Shown one piece after another: positions 7,469-17,336 of a stretch of DNA of 64,000 bases. Source of the DNA: DAISKN01 sp963716925 (GTDB lineage: Bacteria; Acidobacteriota; Vicinamibacteria; Marinacidobacterales; SMYC01); assembly GCA_963716925.1 (NCBI GenBank), contig CAVQUX010000006.1, positions 744,001 to 808,000 on the forward strand, written 5' to 3'. A program made the position numbers and the translations under genes. Every line of letters begins with the position of its first letter. Position 1 is the first letter of the stretch. Below the pieces are notes generated by a model, which was not told the DNA's origin, did not search any database, and worked only from the letters and a program-made list of their open reading frames with translations.

Positions 7469-8968
7469 GTGAGAAGAAGCTCCCTCCTCCTCGTTCTCGG
7501 CTGCGCAGTCGCCGCCGGCGAGGCGACAGCACAAACGACGCGGCTCTCCCTGGAAGAGCTCGAGGACAAGATCGCGGGCGGCTGGGCGGGTCAGACCATC
7601 GGAGTCACCTTCGGCGGGCCGACGGAGTTCCGGTACAACGGAACGATGATCCAGCCCTACGAGCCCATTCCCTGGTACGACGGATACCTCCTGGAGACGT
7701 TCCAGAAGGTGCCCGGGCTCTACGACGACATCTACATGGACCTCACGTTCGTGGAAGTCCTCGAGGAGAAGGGGCTCGACGCGAAGGCTTCCGATTTCGC
7801 CGAAGCCTTCGCCCACCGCGGCTACCTCCTGTGGCACGCGAACCAGATGGCGCGGTACAACGTGCTCCAGGGAAAAGGCCCCCCCGCGTCCGGCCACTGG
7901 CGCAACAACCCCGAGGCCGATTCCATCGATTTCCAGATCGAGGCCGACTTCGCCGGACTCATGAATCCAGGGATGCCGAACGGCGCCGCCGAGATCTCGG
8001 ATCGCGTCGGACACGTCATGAACCACGGCGACGGCTATTACGGCGGGGTCTACGTGGCCGCCATGTACGCTCTCGCTTTCGTCACCGATGACGTGGAGAG
8101 GGTCGTCGAGAGAGCGCTCGAGACGATTCCGCGGGAGAGCACGTTCCGGCAGACGATCGAGGACGTCATCCGCTGGCACCGGCAGTACCCGGACGACTGG
8201 CGCGAGACCTGGTTCGAGATCGAGAAGAAGTGGTCCGAGGACATCGGAAGTCCCATCGGCGTCTTCCGCGCGTTCAACATCGACGCGAAGCTGAACGCCG
8301 CGTACGTGGTGATGGGTCTGCTCTATGGCGGCGGCGATTTCGCAAAGACTCTGGAGGTCTCGACCCGCGCCGGCCAGGACTCGGACTGCAATCCCTCCTC
8401 CGCCGCGGGCATCCTCGGAGTCATCCTGGGTTACGAAGGAATTCCCGGTCACTGGAAGGCGGGCCTCGCGGCGATCGAGCCTCTCGACTTTCCCTATACC
8501 CGGACGTCCCTCCGCGAGGCCTACGACCTCTCGTACAAGCATGCCCTCCAGTCGATCGGGCGGCGCGGCGGCAAGGTCTCTGAGCGAGACGTCGAGATTC
8601 CCGTGGAAGAGCCGAAGGCGGTGCCGCTGGAACGGAACTTCGAGGGGCACTATCCGGTCGCGGAGATCCTCCTCGGGCGCGAGGTCGAGGACGAAACCAG
8701 CTTCGCGTTCGACGGTATCGGGTTCGCCGCCGCCGGGGAGGCGCGATCCCGGGACGGGAAGGATCATGTGCTGAAGGCCGAGCTCTTCGTCGACGGTGTC
8801 CTCGCGGAGAGCTTCGACCTTCCCACCAATCAGAGCGCGAGGCGTTTCATTCCCGTCTATCGCTACGAGCTCGCCCCCGGACGCCACGAAGCCCGGGTGA
8901 GGATCGCGAATCCATCGGACGCCGCACATCTCTGGCTCGACTACGTGATCGTCTACGGACCCCGGTGA
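7469..8968 (+). CDS. exported ADP-ribosylglycohydrolase-like protein
   Basis: 499 residues from GTG 7469. An N-terminal signal peptide (about 1-21, ending ATAQ) precedes the ARH-type helical domain, with the first metal site DDIYMDLTF (86-94) and the second GQDSDCNPSS (302-311). Known ARH enzymes use two Mg ions bound by such Asp motifs to remove ADP-ribose or related groups. Here the second motif has DSDCNP where the common form is DTDT. The C-terminal 110 residues form a separate beta-rich domain, possibly carbohydrate-binding. An exported member cannot act on cytoplasmic ADP-ribosylated proteins, so the substrate is probably extracytoplasmic, for example a nucleoside or glycoside. The stop overlaps the next gene (GTGA). 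Confidence 0.82.
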   Translation: MRRSSLLLVLGCAVAAGEATAQTTRLSLEELEDKIAGGWAGQTIGVTFGGPTEFRYNGTMIQPYEPIPWYDGYLLETFQKVPGLYDDIYMDLTFVEVLEEKGLDAKASDFAEAFAHRGYLLWHANQMARYNVLQGKGPPASGHWRNNPEADSIDFQIEADFAGLMNPGMPNGAAEISDRVGHVMNHGDGYYGGVYVAAMYALAFVTDDVERVVERALETIPRESTFRQTIEDVIRWHRQYPDDWRETWFEIEKKWSEDIGSPIGVFRAFNIDAKLNAAYVVMGLLYGGGDFAKTLEVSTRAGQDSDCNPSSAAGILGVILGYEGIPGHWKAGLAAIEPLDFPYTRTSLREAYDLSYKHALQSIGRRGGKVSERDVEIPVEEPKAVPLERNFEGHYPVAEILLGREVEDETSFAFDGIGFAAAGEARSRDGKDHVLKAELFVDGVLAESFDLPTNQSARRFIPVYRYELAPGRHEARVRIANPSDAAHLWLDYVIVYGPR

Positions 8969-10176
8969 AGAGCTTCGCCGCGATCGCGACCCTCCTTTTC
9001 GCCGCGGCCGGAGACTGGCCCCAGTTCCTCGGCCCCGAGCGAAACGGCGTCTACTCGGGCCCACCGATCGCCATTCAGTGGCCCGGAGGCGGCCCGCGGC
9101 GCGTATGGGAGAAGAAGGTCGGCCAGGGTCTCGCCGGTCCCGCGGTGGCGGGAAATCGGCTCCTTCTCTTTCATCGAGCGGCGAACCGCGAGATCCTCGA
9201 ATCTCTCGATGCTTCGACCGGAGCTCCACAGTGGAGGCACGACTACGAGACGACCTACCGCGACGACTTCGGCTTTGACGAGGGACCGCGCTCGGTGCCC
9301 GTCGTCGCGGAGGGCGTGGTCTATACCTTCGGCGCCCAAGGCGTTCTGTCGGCGGTCGAGCTCGAGACGGGAAAGCCGCTCTGGTCCGTGGCGACCGCCG
9401 AACGATTCAAAGTACCCAAGAACTTCTTCGGCGCGGCGGGCTCTCCTCTGGTCATCGATGGCCGCGTGCTCCTGAACGTGGGAGGGCCCCAGGCGGGGCT
9501 CGCCGCCTTCGACGCCAGGACCGGCGGCCTTCTGTGGACGGCGACCGACGACGAGGCGAGCTACTCATCCCCCACGGCCGCGGACTTCGAAAGCGAGAGG
9601 CTCGCCCTGTTCTACACCCGGAGCGGCCTCGAGATCGTCGACCCCGGGAAGGGCACGGTGAAGCATCAATTTCCCTGGCGCTCCCGGTCGCGAGCCTCGG
9701 TGAATGCCGCAGTGCCTCTCGTCGTCGGCGACGTGATCTTCCTTTCCGCGAGCTACGGCACCGGCGCCGCCGCGCTTCGCCTGGGATCCTCGGGCCTGAC
9801 GAAGCTATGGTCTTCGGACGAGGCGCTGTCGAGTCACTACGCGACCGCCGTCCATCGCGACGGGATGCTCTACGGATTCCACGGTCGTCAGGAGTACGGC
9901 CAGAGCTTCCGGGCCGTCGAGCTCCTCACGGGAAAGCTCCTCTGGAGCGAAGAGGGCTTCGGGGCGGGAACGGTGACCCTCGCTTCCGACAAACTCCTCA
10001 TCGTGCGGGAGTCGGGAGAGCTCCTCGTCGCCGAGGCATCGCCTCGAGCCTTTCGGGTGCTCGCCCGTGCTCCCCTTCTGCCCGGGACCGTCCGAGCCTA
10101 TCCAGCGCTCGCGGAGGGAGTCCTCTACGTGCGGAACGAGACGACGCTCGCCGCCTTTGACCTGCGCGCCCGCTAG
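8965..10176 (+). CDS. exported PQQ-type beta-propeller (BamB-like)
   Basis: 403 residues from GTG 8965. A short signal peptide (MKSFAAIATLLFAAAG) is followed by repeated propeller blades with the A-x-D-x-x-T-G-x-x-x-W signature: LDASTGAPQW, VELETGKPLW, FDARTGGLLW, VELLTGKLLW. The opening WPQFLGPERNG is typical of planctomycete/acidobacterial PQQ_2 propellers. Binding of PQQ itself is not implied; most such proteins are structural or interaction scaffolds. It is coupled by a 4-base overlap to the ADP-ribosylglycohydrolase-like gene. A second propeller of the same class occurs at 42042-43919. Confidence 0.85.
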   Translation: MKSFAAIATLLFAAAGDWPQFLGPERNGVYSGPPIAIQWPGGGPRRVWEKKVGQGLAGPAVAGNRLLLFHRAANREILESLDASTGAPQWRHDYETTYRDDFGFDEGPRSVPVVAEGVVYTFGAQGVLSAVELETGKPLWSVATAERFKVPKNFFGAAGSPLVIDGRVLLNVGGPQAGLAAFDARTGGLLWTATDDEASYSSPTAADFESERLALFYTRSGLEIVDPGKGTVKHQFPWRSRSRASVNAAVPLVVGDVIFLSASYGTGAAALRLGSSGLTKLWSSDEALSSHYATAVHRDGMLYGFHGRQEYGQSFRAVELLTGKLLWSEEGFGAGTVTLASDKLLIVRESGELLVAEASPRAFRVLARAPLLPGTVRAYPALAEGVLYVRNETTLAAFDLRAR

Positions 10177-10293
10177 CTCGTAGTCCCGGATCAACACGGT
10201 CAACGAGGCAAAATCACCCGATGCCAAGCCGCGCAAGCAATCGAACGACGAGGTTCCTGGATGGCGAGTTGACGGCGGACACTCTCGCCGGGC

Positions 10294-11529
10294 CTAGATC
10301 AGCGCGTCGAGGAGTCTGTCGACGTCCTCCTGATTGTTGAAGAAGCTCGGCGAGATTCGAAGGCGGTTGCCGGTCATCGTCACCTGGATATCGGCTCTCT
10401 CGAGCTTCGCCTTGGTGCCCGCATAGTCGGCGGGGATGAATACGATCAACGGACCTCGGGTGCCCGGAGGGGTGATGCACCGGTACTTGCTCTCGGAGAG
10501 CTCCCTGCGGATGCGATCGACGAGCGACATCGTGTGCGCCAGCAGGTTGTCGATGCCGATTCCTTCCAGTACCCGGAACGCTTCGTACTGACCGCAGTAA
10601 CCTTCGCGACTGGTATTGCCTGGCTCGTAGCGCGACGCGTCCGTCGGCGCCTGATACGGAAATTCCTCCTTGGCGCGATCGGCCGAATCGACCCAGGGCG
10701 GATAGTTGAAGGAGACGTAGCCCGGATAGAGCAGGTCCTTCACCACCCGCCCCTGGAGATCCTCGCGCACATAGAGGAAGCCCGAGCCTCGCACGCCGGT
10801 GAGCCACTTGTAGTTGGAGCAGGCGGCGAAGTCGAGGCCGAGTGCAGCGACGTCGACGGGAATGGCCCCCACCGCCTGGATGATGTCCGCGTAGACGTAA
10901 GCGCCATTCGCATGCGCGATCTCGCAGATCGCTTTCGCATCTTCGATATGACCGTTGACGTTGGAGAGGAGGGTGATGGCCACGAACTTCGTGTTCTTGT
11001 CGATGGCGGCGTCCAGGTCCTCGAGATCGATCGTCCAGCTCCGCGCCTTGACGATACGGAGGTCCATTCCCGCCTTCTGGTGACCGATGTAGCTGTGAAT
11101 CGACCCCGCATAGTGCAGGTCGTTGGTGACGACGTTGCCCCCGGTGCGCTGAATATCGAGGCCGTTGAAGACGGTCCATTCACCGGCCTTCGTGTTCGGG
11201 ACGAACGCCACCTCCGTAGGTTTCGCGTGGATGAAGCGTGCGAACTGATGCTTCACGGCCCCCATCGCCTCTTCGACGTATGCCTCCCGTCCTTCCGCGG
11301 GGCCGTGCATGTGGAAGTCCATGTACTTCTCCATCCCGGCGCGGACGTGGGTGCTCAGCGGGCAATGCGCCGCGCAGTCCAGGTAGACTTGCTGCACCGC
11401 CCTGGGGTAATGGGAGCGTAGGGAGGCAGGATCGCTCGGGCCTGAGAACAGGCTTGCCTTCGAGGGGAGCGCGGTCGTCGCGGCGGCGGCACCGGCGACC
11501 GTCAGGAACTGCCTGCGGTCGATAGCCAT
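10294..11529 (-). CDS. Tat-exported class V aminotransferase-fold enzyme
   Basis: 411 residues. The start MAIDRRQFLTVAGAAAA is a twin-arginine signal, predicting periplasmic localisation with cofactor loaded in the cytoplasm. The PLP fold is clear: PLP-phosphate region PNTKAGEW (111-118), Asp215 in YADIIQAVG, and Schiff-base Lys241 in CSNYKWLTG. Cysteine desulfurase/isopenicillin-N epimerase-like enzymes share this fold; no SufS/NifS active-site Cys loop is evident, so epimerase, lyase or C-S/C-N cleavage is possible. It converges on the propeller gene and is followed on the same strand by no partner. Confidence 0.83.
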   Translation of the reverse strand: MAIDRRQFLTVAGAAAATTALPSKASLFSGPSDPASLRSHYPRAVQQVYLDCAAHCPLSTHVRAGMEKYMDFHMHGPAEGREAYVEEAMGAVKHQFARFIHAKPTEVAFVPNTKAGEWTVFNGLDIQRTGGNVVTNDLHYAGSIHSYIGHQKAGMDLRIVKARSWTIDLEDLDAAIDKNTKFVAITLLSNVNGHIEDAKAICEIAHANGAYVYADIIQAVGAIPVDVAALGLDFAACSNYKWLTGVRGSGFLYVREDLQGRVVKDLLYPGYVSFNYPPWVDSADRAKEEFPYQAPTDASRYEPGNTSREGYCGQYEAFRVLEGIGIDNLLAHTMSLVDRIRRELSESKYRCITPPGTRGPLIVFIPADYAGTKAKLERADIQVTMTGNRLRISPSFFNNQEDVDRLLDALI

Positions 11530-11637
11530 AGTCGACTCCTTGGCAGGTGTTTCGATCGATGCGACGCCGCATTCTACCGGCGGAAAGCCGCAGAGTCCAC
11601 GACGTGAACCGGACCGACGATAGCGGCGGATCCAAGG

Positions 11638-12645
11638 TCAACGAAAGAGCGACTTCTCGACCATCGCATGGACTCCCTTCGTGCCGTCGACGAGCTGGGT
11701 CACGCGAAGGTCGATGGCGACGGAGGCGAGGAAATACGCGTCTTCACGAGAGAGTCCCTTTTCGTCCGCGAGGAATCGGACCATCTCCGAGGTGGCGATG
11801 CGAGCGGCTTCGTCCAGGTCCTCGTCCAGACCGAGGCTCAAGTAGTGAGTCGGGGTTTCCGCCCGCGGCCAGAGGAACGAGCCCCGGCCGCGGTGGAGGA
11901 TCACCCGGATGCGTCCCTTGAGCGAGGTCTCGATGGCGGTTCCACTCACCTCTCCGTCGCCCTGTGCCGCGTGGCCGTCTCCAATCGACAGGAGGGCGCC
12001 CGGCTCGTGCACCGGGAGAAAGACGCTCGTTCCTGCGACGAGCTCCTTCAAGTCGAAGTTTCCTCCGTGGTGTCCAGGAGGTCCGCTCGAGATCCGTCCT
12101 CGCAGGCGCGGCGGCGCGACACCGATCGTGCCGAAGAACGGCGCGAGAGGCACCACGACTCCGGGTCCGAGCTCCGAGGTCCGGGATTCGAGGTCCAGGT
12201 GGAAAAGCTTCAGCGCCGCGTAAGGGAACTCGTGGGGAAGCGTTCCCCCGTCGGGAAGGAATCCGCAGACACCCAGAGGAATCCAGAGATCGATGGCCTC
12301 CATTCGGACCTCGAGGACGTCTCCGGGCTCGGCACCTTCGACGTAGATCGGGCCGGTCAGCGGATGGGCACCCGGCCCCCGCTCCCGCACCTCCGATTCC
12401 ACGCGCCGCATCGACTCGGGAAGATCGTCGAGCGACGCCCCCGCGAGCTCCATGCGCTCGAGCCCTCGGGCGACCATCGTTTCGATCTCGATGACGTCGC
12501 CGGACGCGACCCGGAGCACGGGCCTAAGTGCGGCGTCGAAGTAACCCCAATGGACGTTCTCGGGAGCGAGCGGGAGCCGGTGGCTCTCCGCAGGACCGAG
12601 CCGCGCCGAGAGGAGGAAGAGCGCAGAGACCAACCGGATCTTCAT
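11638..12645 (-). CDS. acetamidase/formamidase family protein
   Basis: 335 residues with an N-terminal signal-like segment (about 1-20). The FmdA/AmdA fold is indicated by HPLTGPIYVEGAEPGD, the APFFGTIGVAP loop, GHHGGNFDLKEL and SIGDGHAAQGDGEVSG, the last being the characteristic core of the family. Members hydrolyse formamide or acetamide to ammonia and the carboxylate. A predicted export signal is unusual for the characterised cytoplasmic enzymes, so the substrate may be different. It lies between the aminotransferase gene and the RND operon, all on the minus strand but 108-132 bp apart, so cotranscription is uncertain. Confidence 0.85.
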   Translation of the reverse strand: MKIRLVSALFLLSARLGPAESHRLPLAPENVHWGYFDAALRPVLRVASGDVIEIETMVARGLERMELAGASLDDLPESMRRVESEVRERGPGAHPLTGPIYVEGAEPGDVLEVRMEAIDLWIPLGVCGFLPDGGTLPHEFPYAALKLFHLDLESRTSELGPGVVVPLAPFFGTIGVAPPRLRGRISSGPPGHHGGNFDLKELVAGTSVFLPVHEPGALLSIGDGHAAQGDGEVSGTAIETSLKGRIRVILHRGRGSFLWPRAETPTHYLSLGLDEDLDEAARIATSEMVRFLADEKGLSREDAYFLASVAIDLRVTQLVDGTKGVHAMVEKSLFR

Positions 12646-12777
12646 GACCGCGCATCCTATCGCGGACGGGTCGGGGGCGCGCGCCCGTTTCAGACCGGGA
12701 GACGGCGCACGCCGCGCGGACGATCCAGCGAGCCGGGGCGCGTGTTCGAGCGAGTCGGCAACGTCCCGGGGCCCTGG

Positions 12778-15700
12778 TCAGTTCGTGGTCCCCGGCCTCG
12801 GCCGCCGGGAGACCGCCTCGAGCACCCCCGCGAAAAAGCCCGTGCCCCTCTTCCTCCTCGCCTCGTTCCAGACCACGACGTCATCGATGATGCTGTAGGC
12901 GGAGGGCACGACGAAGAGCGTCAGGAACGTCGAGACCAGGATTCCTCCGACGAGCGAGATCGCCATCGGTCTCTGGAGCTCGGCGCCCGGTCCGATGGCG
13001 AGCGCCGGGGGTAGAGCCCCCGCGATCATCGCCGTCGAGGTCATGAGGATCGGCCTCAGGCGGATGGGACAGGCCTCGAGGATGGCCTGGTGGCGCTCGA
13101 CGCCCCGGGCACGGATCTGGTTCGTGAAATCCACGAGAAGGATCGAGTTCTTCTTCGAGATCCCCATCAGCAGGATGAGCCCGAGGAAGCTGTAGATGTT
13201 CAGGCTCTGTCCCCCGATCCAGAGAGCCAGGAGCGCCCCCGAAGCGCTGAACGGGAGCGCGAGAAGCACCGTGAACGGATGGGTGAAGGCGTTGAACTGG
13301 CTCGCGAGCACCATGTAAGCCACCATGATGCCCATGACGAGAGCGAAGCCAAGCGACTGGAAGGATTCCTGGAACGTCCTGCTCGTTCCCGAGGCGGTGG
13401 CGCGGTAGCCGGCAGGCAGGATCTCCTGCGCCGCCGCGAGCGAAACGTTGATCGCATCCCCCTGCGACGCCCCGGGCGCGGGGTTTCCGAAGATCGTGAT
13501 CGCGCGCTCGCGATCGCGTCGGGTGATCGCCTGGAGGCTCGGCTTCTGGTCGATGCGGATCAGATCTCCGAGGCGGACGAGGCTCCCATTCTGCGAACGA
13601 ACCAGGAGACGGTTGATGTCTTCCGGTCTCTGCCGCTGCGAGGCGAGGAGGCGAACGCGGATGTCGTAGCGGCGGCCCTTGTCCTTGAACCGGGCGACGC
13701 GCGCGCCCCCGATGGAGGCGTTCACCGTTTCGCCCACCGTCGCCATGCTGATCCCGAGGTCCGCGGCCTTGTTGCGATCGGGGACCACCTGGACCTCGGG
13801 CATCCCCACCCGATAGTCGCTGTCGAGATCGGTCACCAGGCCTCGTTGCCTCATGGACTCCATGATCTCGTTCGACTTCTCGGCGAGCGTCGCCCAGTCG
13901 CGTCCGGTGACCGCGATCTCGACCGGATACCCGCGGGAGGACGAGAACCCCGACTGCGAGAAATCCTGGATGCTCGCGCGGATTCCAGGAATCTCGCTCG
14001 CCGCCTTGCGCAGGACGCCCATGAACTCTTGCTGGGAGAGCGGCCGGCCGGTCTCGGGACTCGGCGGCCGGTCGCCCGGGTCCTTCAAAGTGACGAAGAT
14101 GAACCCGGAGTTGACGTCCCCGCCCCCGCCGCCGAACCCGCCGACCATGCCCTGGTAGCGGAGGACCTCGCCTCGCTGGGAGACGAAATCCTCGAGCTGC
14201 CGAAACACGCGGTCGGTGACATCGATGCTGGTCCCGACCGGTGTGAAAAAGCGCAGGCCGAATCGCCCGGAGTCCTGGCTGGGAACGAACTCCTGCCGGA
14301 GCTGCGGGATGATGCCGAGCGAGAGCAGGAAGATCGCGAAAGCGCCGAGGAGCACGAATCCCCGATGTCGGAGAGCCGGCCCGAGGGCTCGCAGGTAGGC
14401 GCGCGAGGCGCTCGCGAACATCCGTTCCACCGCGGCGCCGATGCGGTCCCGGCGCTCGCCCACGTCCAGGAACCTTGAGCACCGCATCGGCGTGAGAGTC
14501 AAAGCCTCCAGGAGCGACAGCGCCACTGCAACCGAGATGGTCACTCCGAACTGGAAGAAGAACCTCCCGATGATCCCCTTCATGAAGGCGACGGGAAGGA
14601 AGATGGCGATGATGGCGGCCGTGGTAGCGGCCGCGGCGAAGGTGATCTCACGCGCACCGACGGACGCCGCTCTCACCCTCCCCTTGCCCTCCTCCCGGTG
14701 CCGATAGATGTTCTCGAGGACCATGATGGCGTCATCGACCACGATGCCGACGACCAGAGTGAGCCCGAGGACGGTGAAGGTGTTCAGGGTGAAGTCGAAG
14801 AAGTACATCACGATGAACGTGCCCAGGATCGAGGTCGGGATCGCGAGCACCACGTTGACGGTGCTCGACCAGGATCCGAGGAACAGCCAGCAGACGAACC
14901 CGGTCAGGACCGCCGCCAGGACCAGGGTGAAGAGAATCTCTTCGATGGACTCCTCGATGAAGGTGGTGGTATCCCAGTTGACGTTCAGGACCAGCCCCTC
15001 GGGGAGCTGCGTCTGGATCTCCGCGAGCTTGTCCCGGACTCCGCGTCCGACCTCCACGGCATTCGAGCCGCGGAGCTTCTGGATCTGGATTCCGATCGAG
15101 GGTTGGCCCATGGCACGGCCAATGCGCCTTCGGTCCTCGAGCCCGTCCTCGACCACCGCCACATCCTCGAGGCGGACGGGGGCCCCCGTTTTGTAGGAGA
15201 CCACGAGGCTCCGGAAGGCGACGAGATCCAGCGCTTCGCCCTCGGCGCGCACGTTCAGCTCCCTCTCCGGGGTCTCGATGCGCCCCGCGGGGACTTCCAT
15301 ATGCTCCCGCTGGATGGCGCGCACCACGTCCTGCACGGTGAGGCCCTGCGCTTCGAGCCGGACGGCGTCGAGCCATACGCGGACGTTGCGCTCGCGATAT
15401 CCGGATAGCGAGACCTCTCCCACACCGGTCACCGTCTGGAACTGCGGCCGAAGCACGTTCTGCACGTAGTCCGCCATCCAGGTCACGGGCCGGTTCCCGG
15501 AAAAGGCCAGGCGGATGATCGGCTGGTCCTCGGGGTTGTTCTTGGTGATGACCGGCGGATCGATTTCACGCGGCATGCGGCGTCCCGCTTGCGCCACGCG
15601 GGTCTGGACGTCCTGAAGGGCGGCGTCGATGTTGCGGCTCAGATCGAACTCCACCGTGATGTTGGCCTGCCCCTGTCGAGAGGTCGACCTCACCTCGGCG

Positions 15701-16023
15701 ACGCCTTCCGCGGAGGTCACGGCGTCCTCCACGATGTCCACGACGTCGGTCTCCATGATCTCCGGGGAGGCGCCCTCGTAGTTGATGGAGATATTCACCA
15801 CCGGGAAATCGACGTCCGGGTTCTGGCTGATGCCGAGGCCCTTCATGACGTCGCCGAATCCGGTGAAGGTGAGGGTCCCGAACCCGATGAGGGCGATCAT
15901 CAGGATCCACGCGAAGACGTGGTTCCGGATGGAAATATCGGCGAGGGTCATCCCCGTCGCGATCTTCTGGGGATCCTCCTCCTCGTCGGCTGCCTTGTGG
16001 GATTGGAGCTCGTGCTCGGTCAT
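12778..16023 (-). CDS. RND efflux pump inner-membrane transporter (AcrB/MexB-like)
   Basis: 1,081 residues, full length for a hydrophobe/amphiphile-efflux RND pump. TM1 (about 33-52) follows a charged 30-residue N-tail. Periplasmic porter signatures include ITVEFDLSRNIDAAL and QDVQTRVAQAG. The proton-relay Asp pair is in VGIVVDDAIMVLENI (TM4), and the second half repeats the topology, ending in LTLFVVPSAYSIIDD. It is the second gene of a two-gene operon, its ATG overlapping the stop of the membrane-fusion gene. No outer-membrane TolC-type gene is nearby, so the pump must borrow one encoded elsewhere. Probably repressed by the divergent MarR-GNAT protein. Confidence 0.95.
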   Translation of the reverse strand: MTEHELQSHKAADEEEDPQKIATGMTLADISIRNHVFAWILMIALIGFGTLTFTGFGDVMKGLGISQNPDVDFPVVNISINYEGASPEIMETDVVDIVEDAVTSAEGVAEVRSTSRQGQANITVEFDLSRNIDAALQDVQTRVAQAGRRMPREIDPPVITKNNPEDQPIIRLAFSGNRPVTWMADYVQNVLRPQFQTVTGVGEVSLSGYRERNVRVWLDAVRLEAQGLTVQDVVRAIQREHMEVPAGRIETPERELNVRAEGEALDLVAFRSLVVSYKTGAPVRLEDVAVVEDGLEDRRRIGRAMGQPSIGIQIQKLRGSNAVEVGRGVRDKLAEIQTQLPEGLVLNVNWDTTTFIEESIEEILFTLVLAAVLTGFVCWLFLGSWSSTVNVVLAIPTSILGTFIVMYFFDFTLNTFTVLGLTLVVGIVVDDAIMVLENIYRHREEGKGRVRAASVGAREITFAAAATTAAIIAIFLPVAFMKGIIGRFFFQFGVTISVAVALSLLEALTLTPMRCSRFLDVGERRDRIGAAVERMFASASRAYLRALGPALRHRGFVLLGAFAIFLLSLGIIPQLRQEFVPSQDSGRFGLRFFTPVGTSIDVTDRVFRQLEDFVSQRGEVLRYQGMVGGFGGGGGDVNSGFIFVTLKDPGDRPPSPETGRPLSQQEFMGVLRKAASEIPGIRASIQDFSQSGFSSSRGYPVEIAVTGRDWATLAEKSNEIMESMRQRGLVTDLDSDYRVGMPEVQVVPDRNKAADLGISMATVGETVNASIGGARVARFKDKGRRYDIRVRLLASQRQRPEDINRLLVRSQNGSLVRLGDLIRIDQKPSLQAITRRDRERAITIFGNPAPGASQGDAINVSLAAAQEILPAGYRATASGTSRTFQESFQSLGFALVMGIMVAYMVLASQFNAFTHPFTVLLALPFSASGALLALWIGGQSLNIYSFLGLILLMGISKKNSILLVDFTNQIRARGVERHQAILEACPIRLRPILMTSTAMIAGALPPALAIGPGAELQRPMAISLVGGILVSTFLTLFVVPSAYSIIDDVVVWNEARRKRGTGFFAGVLEAVSRRPRPGTTN

Positions 16024-17171
16024 GGGGTTGGTCCCTCCGGACGTGTCGCGGGCGGCGTCTCGGGGTTGCCCAGGTCGGCGTCTTCGACGGGGACTCCGTT
16101 CGCGAGGAGGTCGGAGCCTTCCACCACTACCGATTCCGTCCCGACCAATCCCGACAGGATCTCGACGAGTCCGTCCTCGGTCTTGAGCCCGATCGTGATC
16201 GGCCGCTGCATCGCTTTTCCATCCTCGACCACGTAGGCCACGAAACCGCTCTCGCTCGCCTTGATCGCAGCCTCGGGCACGACGACCGCGTTCTCCTTGG
16301 TCCCCGCGTTGAAGCTCACCTCGGCGAAGAAGCCCGGCTTGAGCTCACCGGTGTTCTTGACCCAGGCGAGGACCTCGACCTGCCGGGTCGAGGGGTCGGC
16401 GACTTCTCCTACGTGATAGACGCGGCCCACGAAGTCCCGGGGGCCGATGGGCGCGACCCGGAAGGTCACGTCCTGTCCCTCGTCGACGCGGAGCGATTCC
16501 CCCTCGGAGATCTTGAACCGGAGCCGGAGCCGGCTGACGTCGACGATGGTCGCGAGAACCGTCCCCGCCCGTACGTAGGTGCCGGTCTCGATGGTGCGGG
16601 TGTTGATGACGCCGCTGTGAGGCGCCTTCACTTCGGAGCGGCGCTGATTCTGAAGGGCGATGTCCCTGGCGGCCTTGGCGGCGGCGACGTCGGCATCGAG
16701 GCTCTCGCTCGCGGCGCGGTAGCGGTCCACTTCGTCCATCGCGAGGAGCTCCTCGTTCGCCAGCCTCTCGCGGCGCTTGAGCTCTTCCTGCGCCCGCCTC
16801 AAATCGGACTGCGCCCTGAGGTAGTTGGCCTCGGCGCGCTGCGACTCCAGGCTGTAGCGTTCCGGATCGATGAGAAGCAGGACCGTGTCTCGGGTGACCC
16901 GCGCGCCTTCATGAAACCGGACATCGCTGACGGCGCCTTCGACTTCCGCCGTCACCTGAACGATCTCTTCCGCTTCGAGCGAGCCGAGCGCGCTCACCCG
17001 GTAGGACACGTCGCGAGTCGCGACGGGAGCGGTGCGCACCGGGATCGACCGCATGCCGCCGGCGCCGCGTCCCGGGGGCGCTTCCGGGCGGCCTGGACCG
17101 CAGCCCGCCGCGATCAGGGCGAGCCATAGAGGAGTAGCGCCGAGCGCCAGACCGGACAGGCGAGACTTCAT
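16020..17171 (-). CDS. RND efflux periplasmic adaptor (membrane fusion protein)
   Basis: 383 residues. A signal ending LALIAAGCG suggests a lipoprotein (Cys about 24). The barrel-sandwich/lipoyl halves (VTAEVEGAVSDVRFHEGARV and VKAPHSGVINTRTIETGT) flank a coiled-coil hairpin rich in Glu/Arg/Ala (about 105-170). The beta-barrel and membrane-proximal domains follow (LRFKISEGESLRV, VEVLAWVKNTGELKPGF). This order is that of AcrA/MexA adaptors. Its stop overlaps the RND transporter ATG. The gene starts 183 bp from the divergent marR-GNAT gene, across an intergenic region holding the palindrome at 17314-17336. Confidence 0.94.
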   Translation of the reverse strand: MKSRLSGLALGATPLWLALIAAGCGPGRPEAPPGRGAGGMRSIPVRTAPVATRDVSYRVSALGSLEAEEIVQVTAEVEGAVSDVRFHEGARVTRDTVLLLIDPERYSLESQRAEANYLRAQSDLRRAQEELKRRERLANEELLAMDEVDRYRAASESLDADVAAAKAARDIALQNQRRSEVKAPHSGVINTRTIETGTYVRAGTVLATIVDVSRLRLRFKISEGESLRVDEGQDVTFRVAPIGPRDFVGRVYHVGEVADPSTRQVEVLAWVKNTGELKPGFFAEVSFNAGTKENAVVVPEAAIKASESGFVAYVVEDGKAMQRPITIGLKTEDGLVEILSGLVGTESVVVEGSDLLANGVPVEDADLGNPETPPATRPEGPTP

Positions 17172-17313
17172 GGACTTTGGAACCTTTCGTTCGATCCGCG
17201 CACGACTGGTTCGGGCCGGATCCCGCGCAATGATCTTCCCATCCTAGTTTTCCGCAGGGATCGCCGCAAGAGGAAGGGAGCCGGGAATGTCGAGAATCGT
17301 CGCCGTTTTCAAT

Positions 17314-17336
17314 ATTGATTGACTGCGTCAACTAAT
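17314..17336. promoter_or_regulatory. MarR-type palindromic operator
   Basis: A 23-bp imperfect palindrome whose core TTGACTGCGTCAA (17319-17331) is a perfect inverted repeat around TGC. The flanking ATT/AAT also pair, with two mismatched positions per arm. Size and sequence resemble MarR-family operators. It overlaps the predicted -35 of the marR-GNAT gene, so binding would be autorepressive. It is the only strong dyad between the efflux operon and its neighbouring regulator. Confidence 0.7.
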
